A program made the translations under genes and the position numbers. From DATGPD01 sp041398565 (GTDB taxonomy: Bacteria; Planctomycetota; UBA1135; UBA2386), in NCBI GenBank assembly GCA_041398565.1, contig JAWKUN010000002.1, positions 62,001-126,000 of the forward strand: DNA of 64,000 nucleotides, given 5' to 3'. The notes below the pieces were generated by a model that saw only the letters and a list, made by a program, of their open reading frames with translations, was not told the DNA's origin and searched no databases. This document shows positions 29,887 through 38,533 of the stretch, piece after piece (the stretch's first letter is position 1; each line of letters begins with the position of its first letter).

Positions 29887-31395
29887 CTAGTTGGCGGCCA
29901 GGGCCTCGGCTCCGAGCTGGAGATTACTCGCTCCGACCTGCCGCGACGCGACGTCCGCGATCATGGCACCGGGAAGGTCGGCGCGCGGGCGCACGACGAG
30001 GAGGTAAGAACTCTTCCCGGCTCGGACGCGCAGCGTGGCCTGCATGCCAGGTCCGAGGTCGATCTGGTGGACGCCGTCGGGGAGCACGAAGCGTGCCGCC
30101 TGAATCTGCGCCGGAAGCGTGCTCCAGGTGCGCGTGTCGGCGCGCTCGGGGGCGGTCGTGGCGGCGCCGACGAGGGCCTTGGTGAAGAGGCCGATGAAGC
30201 CGGCATAGCGCCCCACATGCTCGGAGCCCTTGGCGACTCCTTCCGCAACGATTCCGGTCCCCTCGGCCATCGCCCCCTTGAGTGCGCGCCGCACGGCGGC
30301 GCGCGCCACGATCCACGGCATGTTGGCCTCGAGCTGCACGGCAACGATCTGATTCATGTCCGCCAGCGACGACGTCGTGGCCACGCGCTGGCCGGCGACG
30401 TGGATGTCGAGCGGTGCCACCGCCGAGTCGTGCACAACCACCTGCGGCACGGGGATGTTGGTCTGGCTGACCCATCCGGCGCCGGTGCTCTTGCCGCGGG
30501 CCACGAGGATGAAGGCTCCAATGAGCCGCGCGACGTCCGTCAGCCCCTCGAGCTTGCCGGTCGTCAGCGTGGGCCCGCGGCCGGCGAGGTAGAGGACGTG
30601 GACCGCACCACATCCCGGGGGCGCGAACCGTCCGCCGGGGTCGGTGCGCTCGATCGATTCCTGCAGCAGAGGGTCGCTGCCGCCGCTCCACTCGAGCGCG
30701 CGCCGGAACTTCTTGTTGGCCTCGCCGGCGGCCAGATCGGCCTCCTCGAGGATGCCAACGAGGTACGCGCCGAGGGCCAGGCGATGGTAGTGCTCCCGCG
30801 GGCGGTAGGTGGTCCCGGGATACTGCTGCTCATCGACTGTCCCGAGTGGCGAGTCGAGGATCTCCTCCTGCTTCTCGTCGACCTGCAGCGCGAAGCTGTA
30901 GGCATCGCTCGAGCCACGGAGGAGTTCGCAGACTGCGAGCAGACCCCGGACCAGCAGGTGATCGGAGTCGGCGCCCCGATAGGGGAGGCACTCGTCGTCG
31001 GTGAACGAGGACTCCACGTAGTCGAGGGTGTTGTGCGAGAAGCGCTGGTCGAGCGCATCGCGCGCACGGACGAACAGATTGCGAGCTGCATCGACATCGC
31101 CCATCGCCAGCCGGATCATTCCCTTTTCGAGGACGAGGAGGGGCGCATTGCCGGCGAGTGTTTCAGGCAGGTCGGCGGTGGTTTGGATTCCGGTTTCCTC
31201 GCGCAGGACCTTGTCGATGGCGCGGTCGGCCTTGGCGAAGTCGCCCTCCCCATAGGCCGTGCACATCGGCTCCGTGCGGTTCGCATACGTCGAGCAGGCG
31301 GCGGTTGCCGCGCTGGCTGCGAGCAGTGTCAGCGGTCGATAGAATGACGCGGTTCGGCCCGCATGTCGCGTCACCTCGGTCGTTGCAGGTACCAT
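29887..31395 (-). CDS. COG3014-like lipoprotein
   Basis: The 502-residue protein has a lipoprotein signal (LTLLAASAATAAC, Cys near residue 34) and TPR-like helices in its first half (YGEGDFAKADRAIDKVL; KGMIRLAMGDVDAARNLF). The second half carries a beta-rich part with LYLAGRGPTL and LRVRAGKSSYLLVVRPR. This order resembles the uncharacterised COG3014 lipoproteins that are often encoded beside LpoB-like proteins; I infer membership from layout and neighbours, not a search. AAGAAGAAGAG lies upstream of ATG 31395. It follows the LpoB-like gene by 22 bases. It probably sits in the outer membrane, working with the LpoB-like protein. Confidence 0.65.
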   Translation of the reverse strand: MVPATTEVTRHAGRTASFYRPLTLLAASAATAACSTYANRTEPMCTAYGEGDFAKADRAIDKVLREETGIQTTADLPETLAGNAPLLVLEKGMIRLAMGDVDAARNLFVRARDALDQRFSHNTLDYVESSFTDDECLPYRGADSDHLLVRGLLAVCELLRGSSDAYSFALQVDEKQEEILDSPLGTVDEQQYPGTTYRPREHYHRLALGAYLVGILEEADLAAGEANKKFRRALEWSGGSDPLLQESIERTDPGGRFAPPGCGAVHVLYLAGRGPTLTTGKLEGLTDVARLIGAFILVARGKSTGAGWVSQTNIPVPQVVVHDSAVAPLDIHVAGQRVATTSSLADMNQIVAVQLEANMPWIVARAAVRRALKGAMAEGTGIVAEGVAKGSEHVGRYAGFIGLFTKALVGAATTAPERADTRTWSTLPAQIQAARFVLPDGVHQIDLGPGMQATLRVRAGKSSYLLVVRPRADLPGAMIADVASRQVGASNLQLGAEALAAN

Positions 31396-31417
31396 GTGTT
31401 TGCTCTTCTTCTTGGAT

Positions 31418-32053
31418 TCAGCTCCGGTAGTACTCCTTCGTGCGCTCGGCGAGACTTCGGACGAGCTCTTCCCCGGTGCGTGCGTTGACCAGACTCAGAC
31501 TGAGCTTGTAGGTCCGGTACTTGGATCCTCGCTCCAGCCACGTCGACTTCCCGGTCGTGGACGCGGTGGACATTTCGGCGAAGAGCAGGTAGCCGGGAGT
31601 GATGCCGCCCTTGGCGAGCTGGCCGACGAACGCGTCGCGGTGATTCCCGAGGAAGAGGTCGTTCGGGTCGTTCGAACCCATCTCCTGCAGGACGCGGCGG
31701 ACCATGTTCCGGTTGACCACGACGAACAGGCCGGAGTTGGACACCTTGTCCGCGAGTGCGTCGTCGATCGTGCCGCGGTGGTCGCCGAGTTCCTCGATGC
31801 CGCGTGAGGCGACGCCGACGAGTGCGACCTCACGCTCTTCGCTGTGGTCGAGCGGACCGCTACGCACATGGTCCTCCATCTGCGCCCACGCATCCTTGAC
31901 GAGGTCGCTGTAGGTGACCGTGCCGGCACTGCGCACATCCGATTCGATCTTGTCCGACTCGATGTAACGCGCCGACGGAGTGCAAGACGCGAGCGCGGCG
32001 ACCAAGGGAAGGACAATGGACTCTTCGATCTTTCGCATGGCAAACTCACTCAT
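31418..32053 (-). CDS. LpoB-like lipoprotein (penicillin-binding protein activator family)
   Basis: The 211-residue protein has a lipoprotein signal ending ALASC and then the LpoB-family core: KIESDVRSAGTVTYSDLVKD near the start, VALVGVASRGIEEL, FVVVNRNMVRRVLQEMG and a late beta strand YRTYKLSLSLVNARTGEELV. In enterobacteria LpoB activates PBP1B from the outer membrane; relatives elsewhere are poorly defined. ATG 32053 overlaps the upstream stop as ATGA; ATG 32038 would give a tidier signal peptide (MRKIEESIVLPLVAAL). Its position inside a Tad operon is unusual. Confidence 0.78.
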   Translation of the reverse strand: MSEFAMRKIEESIVLPLVAALASCTPSARYIESDKIESDVRSAGTVTYSDLVKDAWAQMEDHVRSGPLDHSEEREVALVGVASRGIEELGDHRGTIDDALADKVSNSGLFVVVNRNMVRRVLQEMGSNDPNDLFLGNHRDAFVGQLAKGGITPGYLLFAEMSTASTTGKSTWLERGSKYRTYKLSLSLVNARTGEELVRSLAERTKEYYRS

Positions 32054-33447
32054 CTCGTGAAGGGATACGACTGTTCCGGGACTCGACCGCGCTCCGACCG
32101 GGGCGACGGATCGGAGAGATCGGACGGCGCGCCGGCCGGGGTCGGCTCGAGGCGACGCTGCAACGCTGGCGAATACCGGGGCGCGATCTGCGCGTGCACG
32201 CTCGCCGCGAGGTGTTCACGTGCCAGGTCGTAGACCTCGACGCGCAACACGAAACCGGCGCCCCAGCGCTCGAGGCGTGGCGCCACGACCAGGTGGATGC
32301 CGTCCTCGAGCATGGCTCGCCGCGCCAGCTTGCTGCGCACCAGCCCCCCGGTGTGCAGCTCGTCCTCGATGAGGCGGGCATCGGACCATCTGGTGAAGCC
32401 GAGATCGTTGACCCGGATCTCGTGGCCAGCGATCTTCGGCTGCAGGACTTCGGCCAGCGTCGACGACATCGCCATCGAGAACTGCGCGACGTCAGATGCG
32501 AGCAGCAGCTCGCGCTGGCGCGCCAAGTGAGCGCGCGCGTCCGGCAGGCTCGGAAACTCGAGGCCGTCGAGCGTCAGGGGACCGTCGCCGGCAGAGGCGG
32601 CGCCCGCGGAATCGCCTCCCGCACGCCGCTTCTCCTCGCTGGCGAGAGTCGCCTGCGCGGCGCGGAGCTCGGCGACCTGTCGTACGAACCGGTCGGTCTC
32701 GGCCGGCGGGATGTAGATCACGCGCTTCTCGGCCAGGCAGGTCACCAGCGGCACGACTCGGCGCGCGACCGTCTCGGCTGCCGTGTGGATCTCGGCGTCG
32801 AGCGAGGTCTCGGGTACGGCGTCAGTCCACGCGTCGGCCACCACCCACCGACTGTCTTCGCGCTGCAGGAGCCAGACCTCGCGCGCGAGCGGATCGTCGC
32901 TGGCGATCTCGGTTGTGGCGTGGGCGATGATGCAGCCCAGCGGGAAGCTGTAGGCGTCGACCTCGAGCACGAGTCGGTGCAGGCCGCGGCGCGGCACGTG
33001 CCGGCGCACGGTAATGCTGCCGAACACGACGACGTCGACGCCCAGGCGCAGACCCTGCGCGGCCACGGCGCCGGCCGAGCCCAAAGCGAGTCGTCCGACG
33101 TTGCCCTCCTCCAGCCGCAGATCGACGCCGACCGTGTCGAGCGCCAGGCCCGAGAATCCGCACTCTGGGAGCGCGTGCGCGATCTGGTTGGCGGCTGCCA
33201 CGCCGAGGGCGGTGACCGTGCGCTGCGGCTGCAGCGGATCGAAGCACGCGAGCGGCAGGCAGGCGACGCTCTTGGCGGCGGCGAGGTGGGCGACGACAGC
33301 GTGTGCCGCCGCGTGCGCGAACGAGCGCAGGAGGCTGCCGGGCCCGGCCTCCGCGAGTGCATCCTGAGCCCGGCCGAAGCCGGCGAGGACCACGAGGCTG
33401 GTGGCGGCTGCGGCGGCAGCGCGCGCCGGATGTGCGTGCGTGACCAT
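32050..33447 (-). CDS. Secreted FlgO/LpoB-like protein
   Basis: The 465-residue protein starts at ATG 33447 with a signal peptide (AAAAAATSLVVLAGFGRAQ). Residues 45-150 resemble the FlgO fold: a strand with CLPLACFD, an amphipathic helix, then VDVVVFGSITVRR. The second half (about 310-430; LLASDVAQFSMAMSSTLAEV, RRAMLEDGIHLVVAPRL) looks like a second, LpoB-like copy, so it may be a tandem of two related envelope folds. A coiled stretch (AAQATLASEEKRRAG) lies between. It overlaps the LpoB-like gene by four bases. The function is unknown; an outer-membrane role in the Tad apparatus is inferred. Confidence 0.6.
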   Translation of the reverse strand: MVTHAHPARAAAAAATSLVVLAGFGRAQDALAEAGPGSLLRSFAHAAAHAVVAHLAAAKSVACLPLACFDPLQPQRTVTALGVAAANQIAHALPECGFSGLALDTVGVDLRLEEGNVGRLALGSAGAVAAQGLRLGVDVVVFGSITVRRHVPRRGLHRLVLEVDAYSFPLGCIIAHATTEIASDDPLAREVWLLQREDSRWVVADAWTDAVPETSLDAEIHTAAETVARRVVPLVTCLAEKRVIYIPPAETDRFVRQVAELRAAQATLASEEKRRAGGDSAGAASAGDGPLTLDGLEFPSLPDARAHLARQRELLLASDVAQFSMAMSSTLAEVLQPKIAGHEIRVNDLGFTRWSDARLIEDELHTGGLVRSKLARRAMLEDGIHLVVAPRLERWGAGFVLRVEVYDLAREHLAASVHAQIAPRYSPALQRRLEPTPAGAPSDLSDPSPRSERGRVPEQSYPFTR

Positions 33448-33490
33448 GGCTGGGACAGCGCACGGCCGCGCGCGGCGCTACACCACACGG

Positions 33491-34264
33491 TCAGCGTCGC
33501 AGTCGCTCGACCTCGGCCCGTGCGTGCTCGTACAGCGCCGGTTGGTGGGCCCGGGAGCAGGCGCGGACCACCAGCAGCCACACGGTCTTGGCCTGGGCAG
33601 GGCGGTGCTGCCGTTCCAGGAGCACGGCGCTCCGGATCCACGTCACGATCTCCTCGCACCGCGGATGGGTGCGAAGCTCGGTGAGGAGAGCGGCGCGCAC
33701 GCCGGGGGCGGTCGCTGGGTCGGTCGCTTCGTTGCCGGGGGCGCTCAGGCTGGTGAGGAGGTCCTCGCTGCTGGCGGCGCCGACAATGGTGCCGGCGGCC
33801 CTTCGGCCCGAGAGCATGAGGAACACCACCCAGACCAGGACCCAACCGAGCAGCAGGAGGCGCATTGCACGCCGGCGGCGCCGCCGCGGCGGGGGCGGGG
33901 CGGCCCCGGGCGCGGTGTCGGCCACGGCCTGCGGGTGCGACGGCCAGCACAGGCGCAGTCGGAACTTGCCAGCGAGGCAGATCTCGTCCCCGACTTGGAG
34001 GCGGTGCGGTTCGCTGCCGATGGCGACCGCGTTGACGGCGGTGCCGTTGGCACCGTCGCCGCGGATGGTCAGCTCGGCGCCCGTCCGGACGATTCGCGCA
34101 TGCACCCGGGACAAGAGGTGGTCGCCGTCGTCGAGGTGGACCGTGGTGTCGCGCGCCCGGCCGACGGTGCTCTCGCCTTCGCCGATGTAGAACCGTCGGC
34201 GGGCACGCGCCGGGGCGATGCCTTCGAGGTACGGCCGCGGATCCGTGTCGAGCTGCCGGCTCAT
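33491..34264 (-). CDS. FHA-domain membrane protein
   Basis: The 257-residue protein has an FHA domain at about 24-108 with the phosphothreonine-binding signature: VGRARD, LLSRVHARI and GANGTAVNAV. A Pro/Arg-rich stretch leads to a membrane helix at about 135-152 (LLLLGWVLVWVVFLML), and a 100-residue helical tail follows. FHA domains bind phosphothreonine, so this protein is a natural reader of the kinases encoded nearby. The start overlaps the tadC stop as ATGA. Longer frames upstream run through tadC in another frame and were not used. Confidence 0.85.
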   Translation of the reverse strand: MSRQLDTDPRPYLEGIAPARARRRFYIGEGESTVGRARDTTVHLDDGDHLLSRVHARIVRTGAELTIRGDGANGTAVNAVAIGSEPHRLQVGDEICLAGKFRLRLCWPSHPQAVADTAPGAAPPPPRRRRRRAMRLLLLGWVLVWVVFLMLSGRRAAGTIVGAASSEDLLTSLSAPGNEATDPATAPGVRAALLTELRTHPRCEEIVTWIRSAVLLERQHRPAQAKTVWLLVVRACSRAHQPALYEHARAEVERLRR

Positions 34265-35139
34265 AGGCCCGTGTCGCTCATCAAGGTGATGACCGCCGGA
34301 CCGGCGATCAGCAGCACCGCCGCCAGCACGATCAAGACCGTCGGACCGACCATGCGCGCGGGTGCCTCGCTCGCGGCGGTCTCCGCCGCGGCGTAGCGGC
34401 GGTGGCGTGCGTTCTCCGCCAGCTCGGCCAGGGTCTCGGCCAGTGGAGCGCCGAGCGCCTGCGCACGGACCAGAGACCCCACGACGTGGTCGAGTTCCGG
34501 GATCTGCAACCGTCGTTGCCAGGCCTCGAGCGCCTGGTTCCACGTCCGGCCGAGCTCGGTCTCGCGTGCGACGCCATCGAGTTCCGCGCCCAGAGGTCCG
34601 GCATCGTCGGCACGAGCGACCGCGACCATGGCTTCGGTCAGGGAGCCGCCCGCTTGCAGACACAGTGCCGCCAGGTCGAGCGCAAAGGGCAGCTCGGCGC
34701 GGAGCCGGCGCATCCGGCGCCGTGCCGGCGCGGCGATGGCCTGCCACGCGTGCGCGAAGCCAGCGACGCCGAGGCTGCTGCCGACCACGATGCCCACCGG
34801 ACCGGCAGCGCAGCCGAACAAGACGGCCCCGACCAATGCGGCGCACGCGCCGTGCACGCGGCAGCGGCCGAGAAGCTCGGCACCGCTGCGGTCGCGGATT
34901 GCAGCACGCGCCGCCAGCGTCGCCAGCTCGCTGCGCCGTCGGTCGGCGCCGGCGCCCCGCATGCAGACGCCAACGCCGGCCACGAGCTGACGCCAGGGGC
35001 TCGCCGCCAGACTCGGGTCCTGCTGGGCGAGCGGCTCGGCACCGCAGCGGAGTCGTACGAGCGCGGCGGCGCCGGCGCTCAGCGCACACGCGGCCGTCAC
35101 GCCGACCAGGGTGCAGATGGCGACGAGCAACCAGGTCAT
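34261..35139 (-). CDS. tadC: Tad pilus platform protein TadC
   Basis: The 292-residue inner-membrane protein has the type II secretion F (GspF) fold: an N-terminal membrane helix, a second helix pair at about 95-130 (AALVGAVLFGCAAGPVGIVVG), the cytoplasmic domain with LPFALDLAALCLQAGGSLTEAM and LDHVVGSLVRAQALGAPLAETL, and a final helix near 265-285. These are standard TadC features. TadB and TadC form the platform on which the CpaF ATPase acts. It follows tadB by six bases and overlaps the FHA gene. Confidence 0.88.
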   Translation of the reverse strand: MTWLLVAICTLVGVTAACALSAGAAALVRLRCGAEPLAQQDPSLAASPWRQLVAGVGVCMRGAGADRRRSELATLAARAAIRDRSGAELLGRCRVHGACAALVGAVLFGCAAGPVGIVVGSSLGVAGFAHAWQAIAAPARRRMRRLRAELPFALDLAALCLQAGGSLTEAMVAVARADDAGPLGAELDGVARETELGRTWNQALEAWQRRLQIPELDHVVGSLVRAQALGAPLAETLAELAENARHRRYAAAETAASEAPARMVGPTVLIVLAAVLLIAGPAVITLMSDTGL

Positions 35140-35145
35140 CTTCGT

Positions 35146-36000
35146 TCACACGTACTGTTCGATGATCCGACGTGACCACCGCATCGCCAGACCGATCAAC
35201 AGACCCGACGCAGACAGGAGGCCGATCCCGCCCCAGGTCTGGAACAGCTTCTCGATGCTGCGCGGGTCGACGGTCCACAGGAACCCCAGCACGACGATGG
35301 GGGTGGCGGTCATCACGCGGATGGCGAGCAGGGCGCCGGCGGTGCCGCTGCGGATTTTGGCGCGCAGCCGCTCCAGCTCGCGCAGGGAGGCGGCGATGCG
35401 CTCGAGGACGATCGGCAGGGGGCCGCCGCGCTCGAGGCACAGAACCAACGCCTCGCACAGGATCGCGAACTCCCGACTCTGCGTCCGGGCCTGGGTCTGG
35501 CGCAGCGCTTGCGGCAGGCTCTGCCCGAGCCCGTAGGCGCTGGCGATGGCTTGGAACACCGTCGCTGACGGCGCGGGCGCGTCGCCGGCGACGCTGGCGA
35601 TGGCCTGCGGCAGGCTCAGGCTCGAGCGCACGGATTCGGCCAGCCGGGCACTGTTCGTGGCGAGTTGCCCGGCGAAGCGTTCGCGGAGGTGCTTCTCACG
35701 GGTCGCCAGCAGCCGGTGGCCGAGACAACAGCCCGCCAGGCAAGCAGGCAGCACCGCGACCGGCCCGGCGAGCATCATGGCCAGCGTGGCGGCAGCGCCG
35801 GCGGTGATGCCGAAGCACAGCGCGATGGAGTTCGCGCCCGCTGTCCACACGATCCAGGGGAACGACGCGGCGAGCCGCTGCCGCGTGCCGACCGCGAAGG
35901 CGCGGACACCGTCGAACATGCCCAGGGCGCCAGCCAGGCCCGCCCCCGCCCCGCCGGCAGCGAGCACGGCCCCCCAGTGCATCCAGCTCGCGCCGGTCAT
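35146..36000 (-). CDS. tadB: Tad pilus platform protein TadB
   Basis: The 284-residue inner-membrane protein has membrane helices at about 10-30 and 50-95 and the GspF-fold cytoplasmic part (LATNSARLAESVRSSLSLPQAI; FAILCEALVLCLERGGPLPIVLERIA), then helices near 225-275. It is shorter than TadC's partner in some species but within the family range. The start overlaps the FHA-CpaF stop as ATGA. It is the platform partner of TadC. Confidence 0.88.
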   Translation of the reverse strand: MTGASWMHWGAVLAAGGAGAGLAGALGMFDGVRAFAVGTRQRLAASFPWIVWTAGANSIALCFGITAGAAATLAMMLAGPVAVLPACLAGCCLGHRLLATREKHLRERFAGQLATNSARLAESVRSSLSLPQAIASVAGDAPAPSATVFQAIASAYGLGQSLPQALRQTQARTQSREFAILCEALVLCLERGGPLPIVLERIAASLRELERLRAKIRSGTAGALLAIRVMTATPIVVLGFLWTVDPRSIEKLFQTWGGIGLLSASGLLIGLAMRWSRRIIEQYV

Positions 36001-37835
36001 GCGAACAGCTCCGCGGCGTCGATGTCGCCCCTGGCCACCAGCTCGCTGGCGAACGAGGCCAGGCGCCCCGTGGACTCGAGCTTGCCGCTGCCGGTGTGGC
36101 GTGCGTAGAGGTCGACCACCAGGACCTCGGCGTGCTCCGGATCGAATCCGGCCACCTCAGCGATCTGCGTGATGCACCTCGTGCCGTCACGGGCGCGTCG
36201 CACCTGGACAACGATGTCGATGGCGCTGGCCACCTGCTCGCGCACCGCGCGCAGCGGGATGTCACAGGCGGTGAGCACCATGACCTCTAGGCGCCGGATG
36301 GCGTCGGCGGCGCCGTTGGCGTGGATCGTGGTCATGGCGCCGCCGTGGCCGGTGTTCATCGCCTGCAGCATGTCCGCTGCTTCGGCTCCGCGGCACTCGC
36401 CGACCACGATGCGGTCGGGCCGCATGCGCAGCGAGTTGCGCACCAGGTCGCGGATCGAGATCTCGCCGCGGCCCTCCATGTTGGGCGGCCTGGTCTCGAG
36501 GGCGACGACGTGTTCCTGCTGCAGGCGCAGCTCGGCTGCGTCCTCGATCGTGACCACACGCTCGCAGCCCGGAATGAACGCCGCCAGCGCATTGAGCAGC
36601 GTGGTCTTGCCCGAGCCGGTACCGCCCGACACGAGCAGGTTCTTGCGGGCGCGCACGCAGCCGCGCAGGAAGGCGGCGGCGCGCCCGTCGAGAGCGCCGC
36701 GTTCGATCAGGTCGTCGATCGTCAGCGGCTGCGCCGGGAACTTGCGGATCGTCAGCTGCGGGCCCTGAACCGCCACGGGTCCGATCATGGCGTTGACCCG
36801 GGCGCCGGACGGCAGGCGGCCGTCGACCATGGGGCTCGAACGGTCGATCCGCCGCCCCAAGGGCGCCACGATGCGCTGCAAGACGTCGATCAGGTTCTCG
36901 TCGGAGAGGAAGCGGAGTCCGGTGAGCTGCAGGCGGCCGTCCCGTTCGACGTAGACGCGGTCGTACCCGACGACCATGATCTCGACGACGTCGGGCCGGC
37001 GCAGCAAGGCTTCGAGCGGTCCCAGCCCGAACACGAGCGCGTCGATCTCGCGGCGGAGATCGCTGCGCACCAGGTGGACGTGCAGGGCTCGATCGGCATG
37101 CGCCGTCACCGCACGGAGCACGTTTGCACACTCGGGGTCGACGTGCATGAGCCGGTTGCCCAGCCCGTCGCGATCGGTAGCGAGGCGCTTGGCCAGATGG
37201 TCGACCAGCGCCGCCAGCTCACACGCGAACGGGCCGACGTCGGCGTGACGGTCGCCGGCGGCGGCGGAAGGCGTACCGGGGCCGAGCAGGGCGTACTCGC
37301 GCAGCGCCGCAGCGGCGAGCTCGCTCAGCGCGGCGCCGTCGGCCTGGTGTAGCCAGGGCTCCAGGATGGCGTCCAGCTTGTCCGCGACTCGGGCACGTGC
37401 GACTTGCGACTGCGGATCGCGCAGGAGTTCGGCGTGGCCCTGCAGACGTTGCACCAGCTCGCGATGCAGGCCGGACAGAGTCGTGAAGCGCACCTCGGCG
37501 AGGCCGCGGGTCGCCGGCGCCGGACTGCCGGTACGCACGACGCGCAGACTGAACTCGGCGACCCGGATCTCGTCGTGCGCGGCCACGGCCAGCGATTCGC
37601 CGTGCGCCACTTCACGGCCGGCGACCGAGCAGGTGTTGAAGCTCATGTTCTCGACCGCTGCGCCGTCGGCGTCGAGGTGCAGGCGCAGATGGCGGCGCGA
37701 CACGAAGGGGCTCACCAGCACGAGGTCGTTGTCGGGATCGCGCCCGGCGACGAGGGTCGTCTGCCGGGTCCTGACCACACGCCGGGCGCCTGTGCGGGCA
37801 TCCTGGATCTCGATTTCGACCGTCTCCATGGTCAT
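35997..37835 (-). CDS. cpaF: CpaF/TadA ATPase with N-terminal FHA domain
   Basis: The 612-residue protein fuses an FHA domain (about 5-100; GRDPDND, VSRRHLRL, ENMSFNTCSVAG) to a CpaF/TadA secretion ATPase. ATPase motifs: LGPLEALLRRPDVVEIMV (272-289), Walker A GGTGSGKTT (404-412), Asp box VTIEDAAEL (428-436) and His box GAMTTIHANG (499-508). It would power Tad pilus assembly, and the FHA part may couple this to a phosphorylated partner. Residues 183-207 are encoded by the segment that recurs at 1368-1442. The start at ATG 37835 overlaps the cpaB stop (ATGA). A second CpaF is encoded two genes upstream. Confidence 0.93.
   Translation of the reverse strand: MTMETVEIEIQDARTGARRVVRTRQTTLVAGRDPDNDLVLVSPFVSRRHLRLHLDADGAAVENMSFNTCSVAGREVAHGESLAVAAHDEIRVAEFSLRVVRTGSPAPATRGLAEVRFTTLSGLHRELVQRLQGHAELLRDPQSQVARARVADKLDAILEPWLHQADGAALSELAAAALREYALLGPGTPSAAAGDRHADVGPFACELAALVDHLAKRLATDRDGLGNRLMHVDPECANVLRAVTAHADRALHVHLVRSDLRREIDALVFGLGPLEALLRRPDVVEIMVVGYDRVYVERDGRLQLTGLRFLSDENLIDVLQRIVAPLGRRIDRSSPMVDGRLPSGARVNAMIGPVAVQGPQLTIRKFPAQPLTIDDLIERGALDGRAAAFLRGCVRARKNLLVSGGTGSGKTTLLNALAAFIPGCERVVTIEDAAELRLQQEHVVALETRPPNMEGRGEISIRDLVRNSLRMRPDRIVVGECRGAEAADMLQAMNTGHGGAMTTIHANGAADAIRRLEVMVLTACDIPLRAVREQVASAIDIVVQVRRARDGTRCITQIAEVAGFDPEHAEVLVVDLYARHTGSGKLESTGRLASFASELVARGDIDAAELFA
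37216..37290 (-). repeat. Segment of FHA-cpaF duplicated at 1368-1442
   Basis: These 75 coding bases match 1368-1442 at 70 positions in the same orientation. They encode part of the linker between the FHA and ATPase domains (LLGPGTPSAAAGDRHADVG). Since the frame is intact here, this is taken as the source copy. Confidence 0.75.
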
Positions 37836-38533
37836 CGCGTGGCGACCGCTTCGCTGTCGCGGCTGCGCAGGAGGAGCGTCAGGCCGCTCCAGGAACCGTG
37901 GCGGGACATCGCGGCGAGCACCTTGCTCGCGTCGGCGGGGGTCACGTGGATCGTGACCGTGTCGTATTCCTGCTGCAGTGCGGTCGGATCCATGGCCCGA
38001 TCGACCGCCAGGATCTCGACATCCTCGAGCACCACCTCGACGCTCGCGCGTGCGTCGGCAGCTGCCGCCTGCGGCTCCCAGTCCCGGGGTTGGTCGGCGA
38101 CCAGCAGGTCGACCCGGTCGCCCGGCCGGACGAGGTTGGAGACCGAGGTGACGCGACTCACCGGCACGGTCATGGCGCGACGACCGGCGGCGATGCGATG
38201 CACCAGGTCGGCGGGACCGTGGTCGGCTAGGTCGTTCGGCCGCAGCGGGCTGCCGGCAGGGATCTCGCGGCGCGCACGCGCGCCGTCGAGCAGAACGCGG
38301 TCGGCCGGTTGGAGCGCGTCGGGCTGCACGAGGCACTGCGACAACCGCGCGATCTGCACTCGATCGGGCTGGATCTCGTCGCCGGCCGCGATCGTCGACG
38401 CCGCGACCAGGATCTCGACCGGCTCGTAGGCGCGCTCAAGCGTGCGTTGGCGCGTACCCAGGTAGAGCTCGGTGCCGATCGCGGCGAGAAGGCCGCTGGC
38501 GACGGCGACGATGGCGAAGTGGGTCGGCTTCAT
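37832..38533 (-). CDS. cpaB: Flp pilus assembly protein CpaB (SAF domain)
   Basis: The 233-residue protein has one N-terminal membrane helix (FAIVAVASGLLAAIGTELYL) and a SAF domain at about 38-110 (VEILVAASTIAAGDEIQPD; REIPAGSPLRPNDL), followed by the RcpC/CpaB part with RAMTVPVSRVTSVSNLVRPGD and VDLLV. This is standard for CpaB/RcpC, a periplasmic protein thought to contact the secretin. The start at ATG 38533 overlaps the upstream ATPase stop as ATGA and its own stop overlaps the next start in the same way. Confidence 0.9.
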   Translation of the reverse strand: MKPTHFAIVAVASGLLAAIGTELYLGTRQRTLERAYEPVEILVAASTIAAGDEIQPDRVQIARLSQCLVQPDALQPADRVLLDGARARREIPAGSPLRPNDLADHGPADLVHRIAAGRRAMTVPVSRVTSVSNLVRPGDRVDLLVADQPRDWEPQAAAADARASVEVVLEDVEILAVDRAMDPTALQQEYDTVTIHVTPADASKVLAAMSRHGSWSGLTLLLRSRDSEAVATR

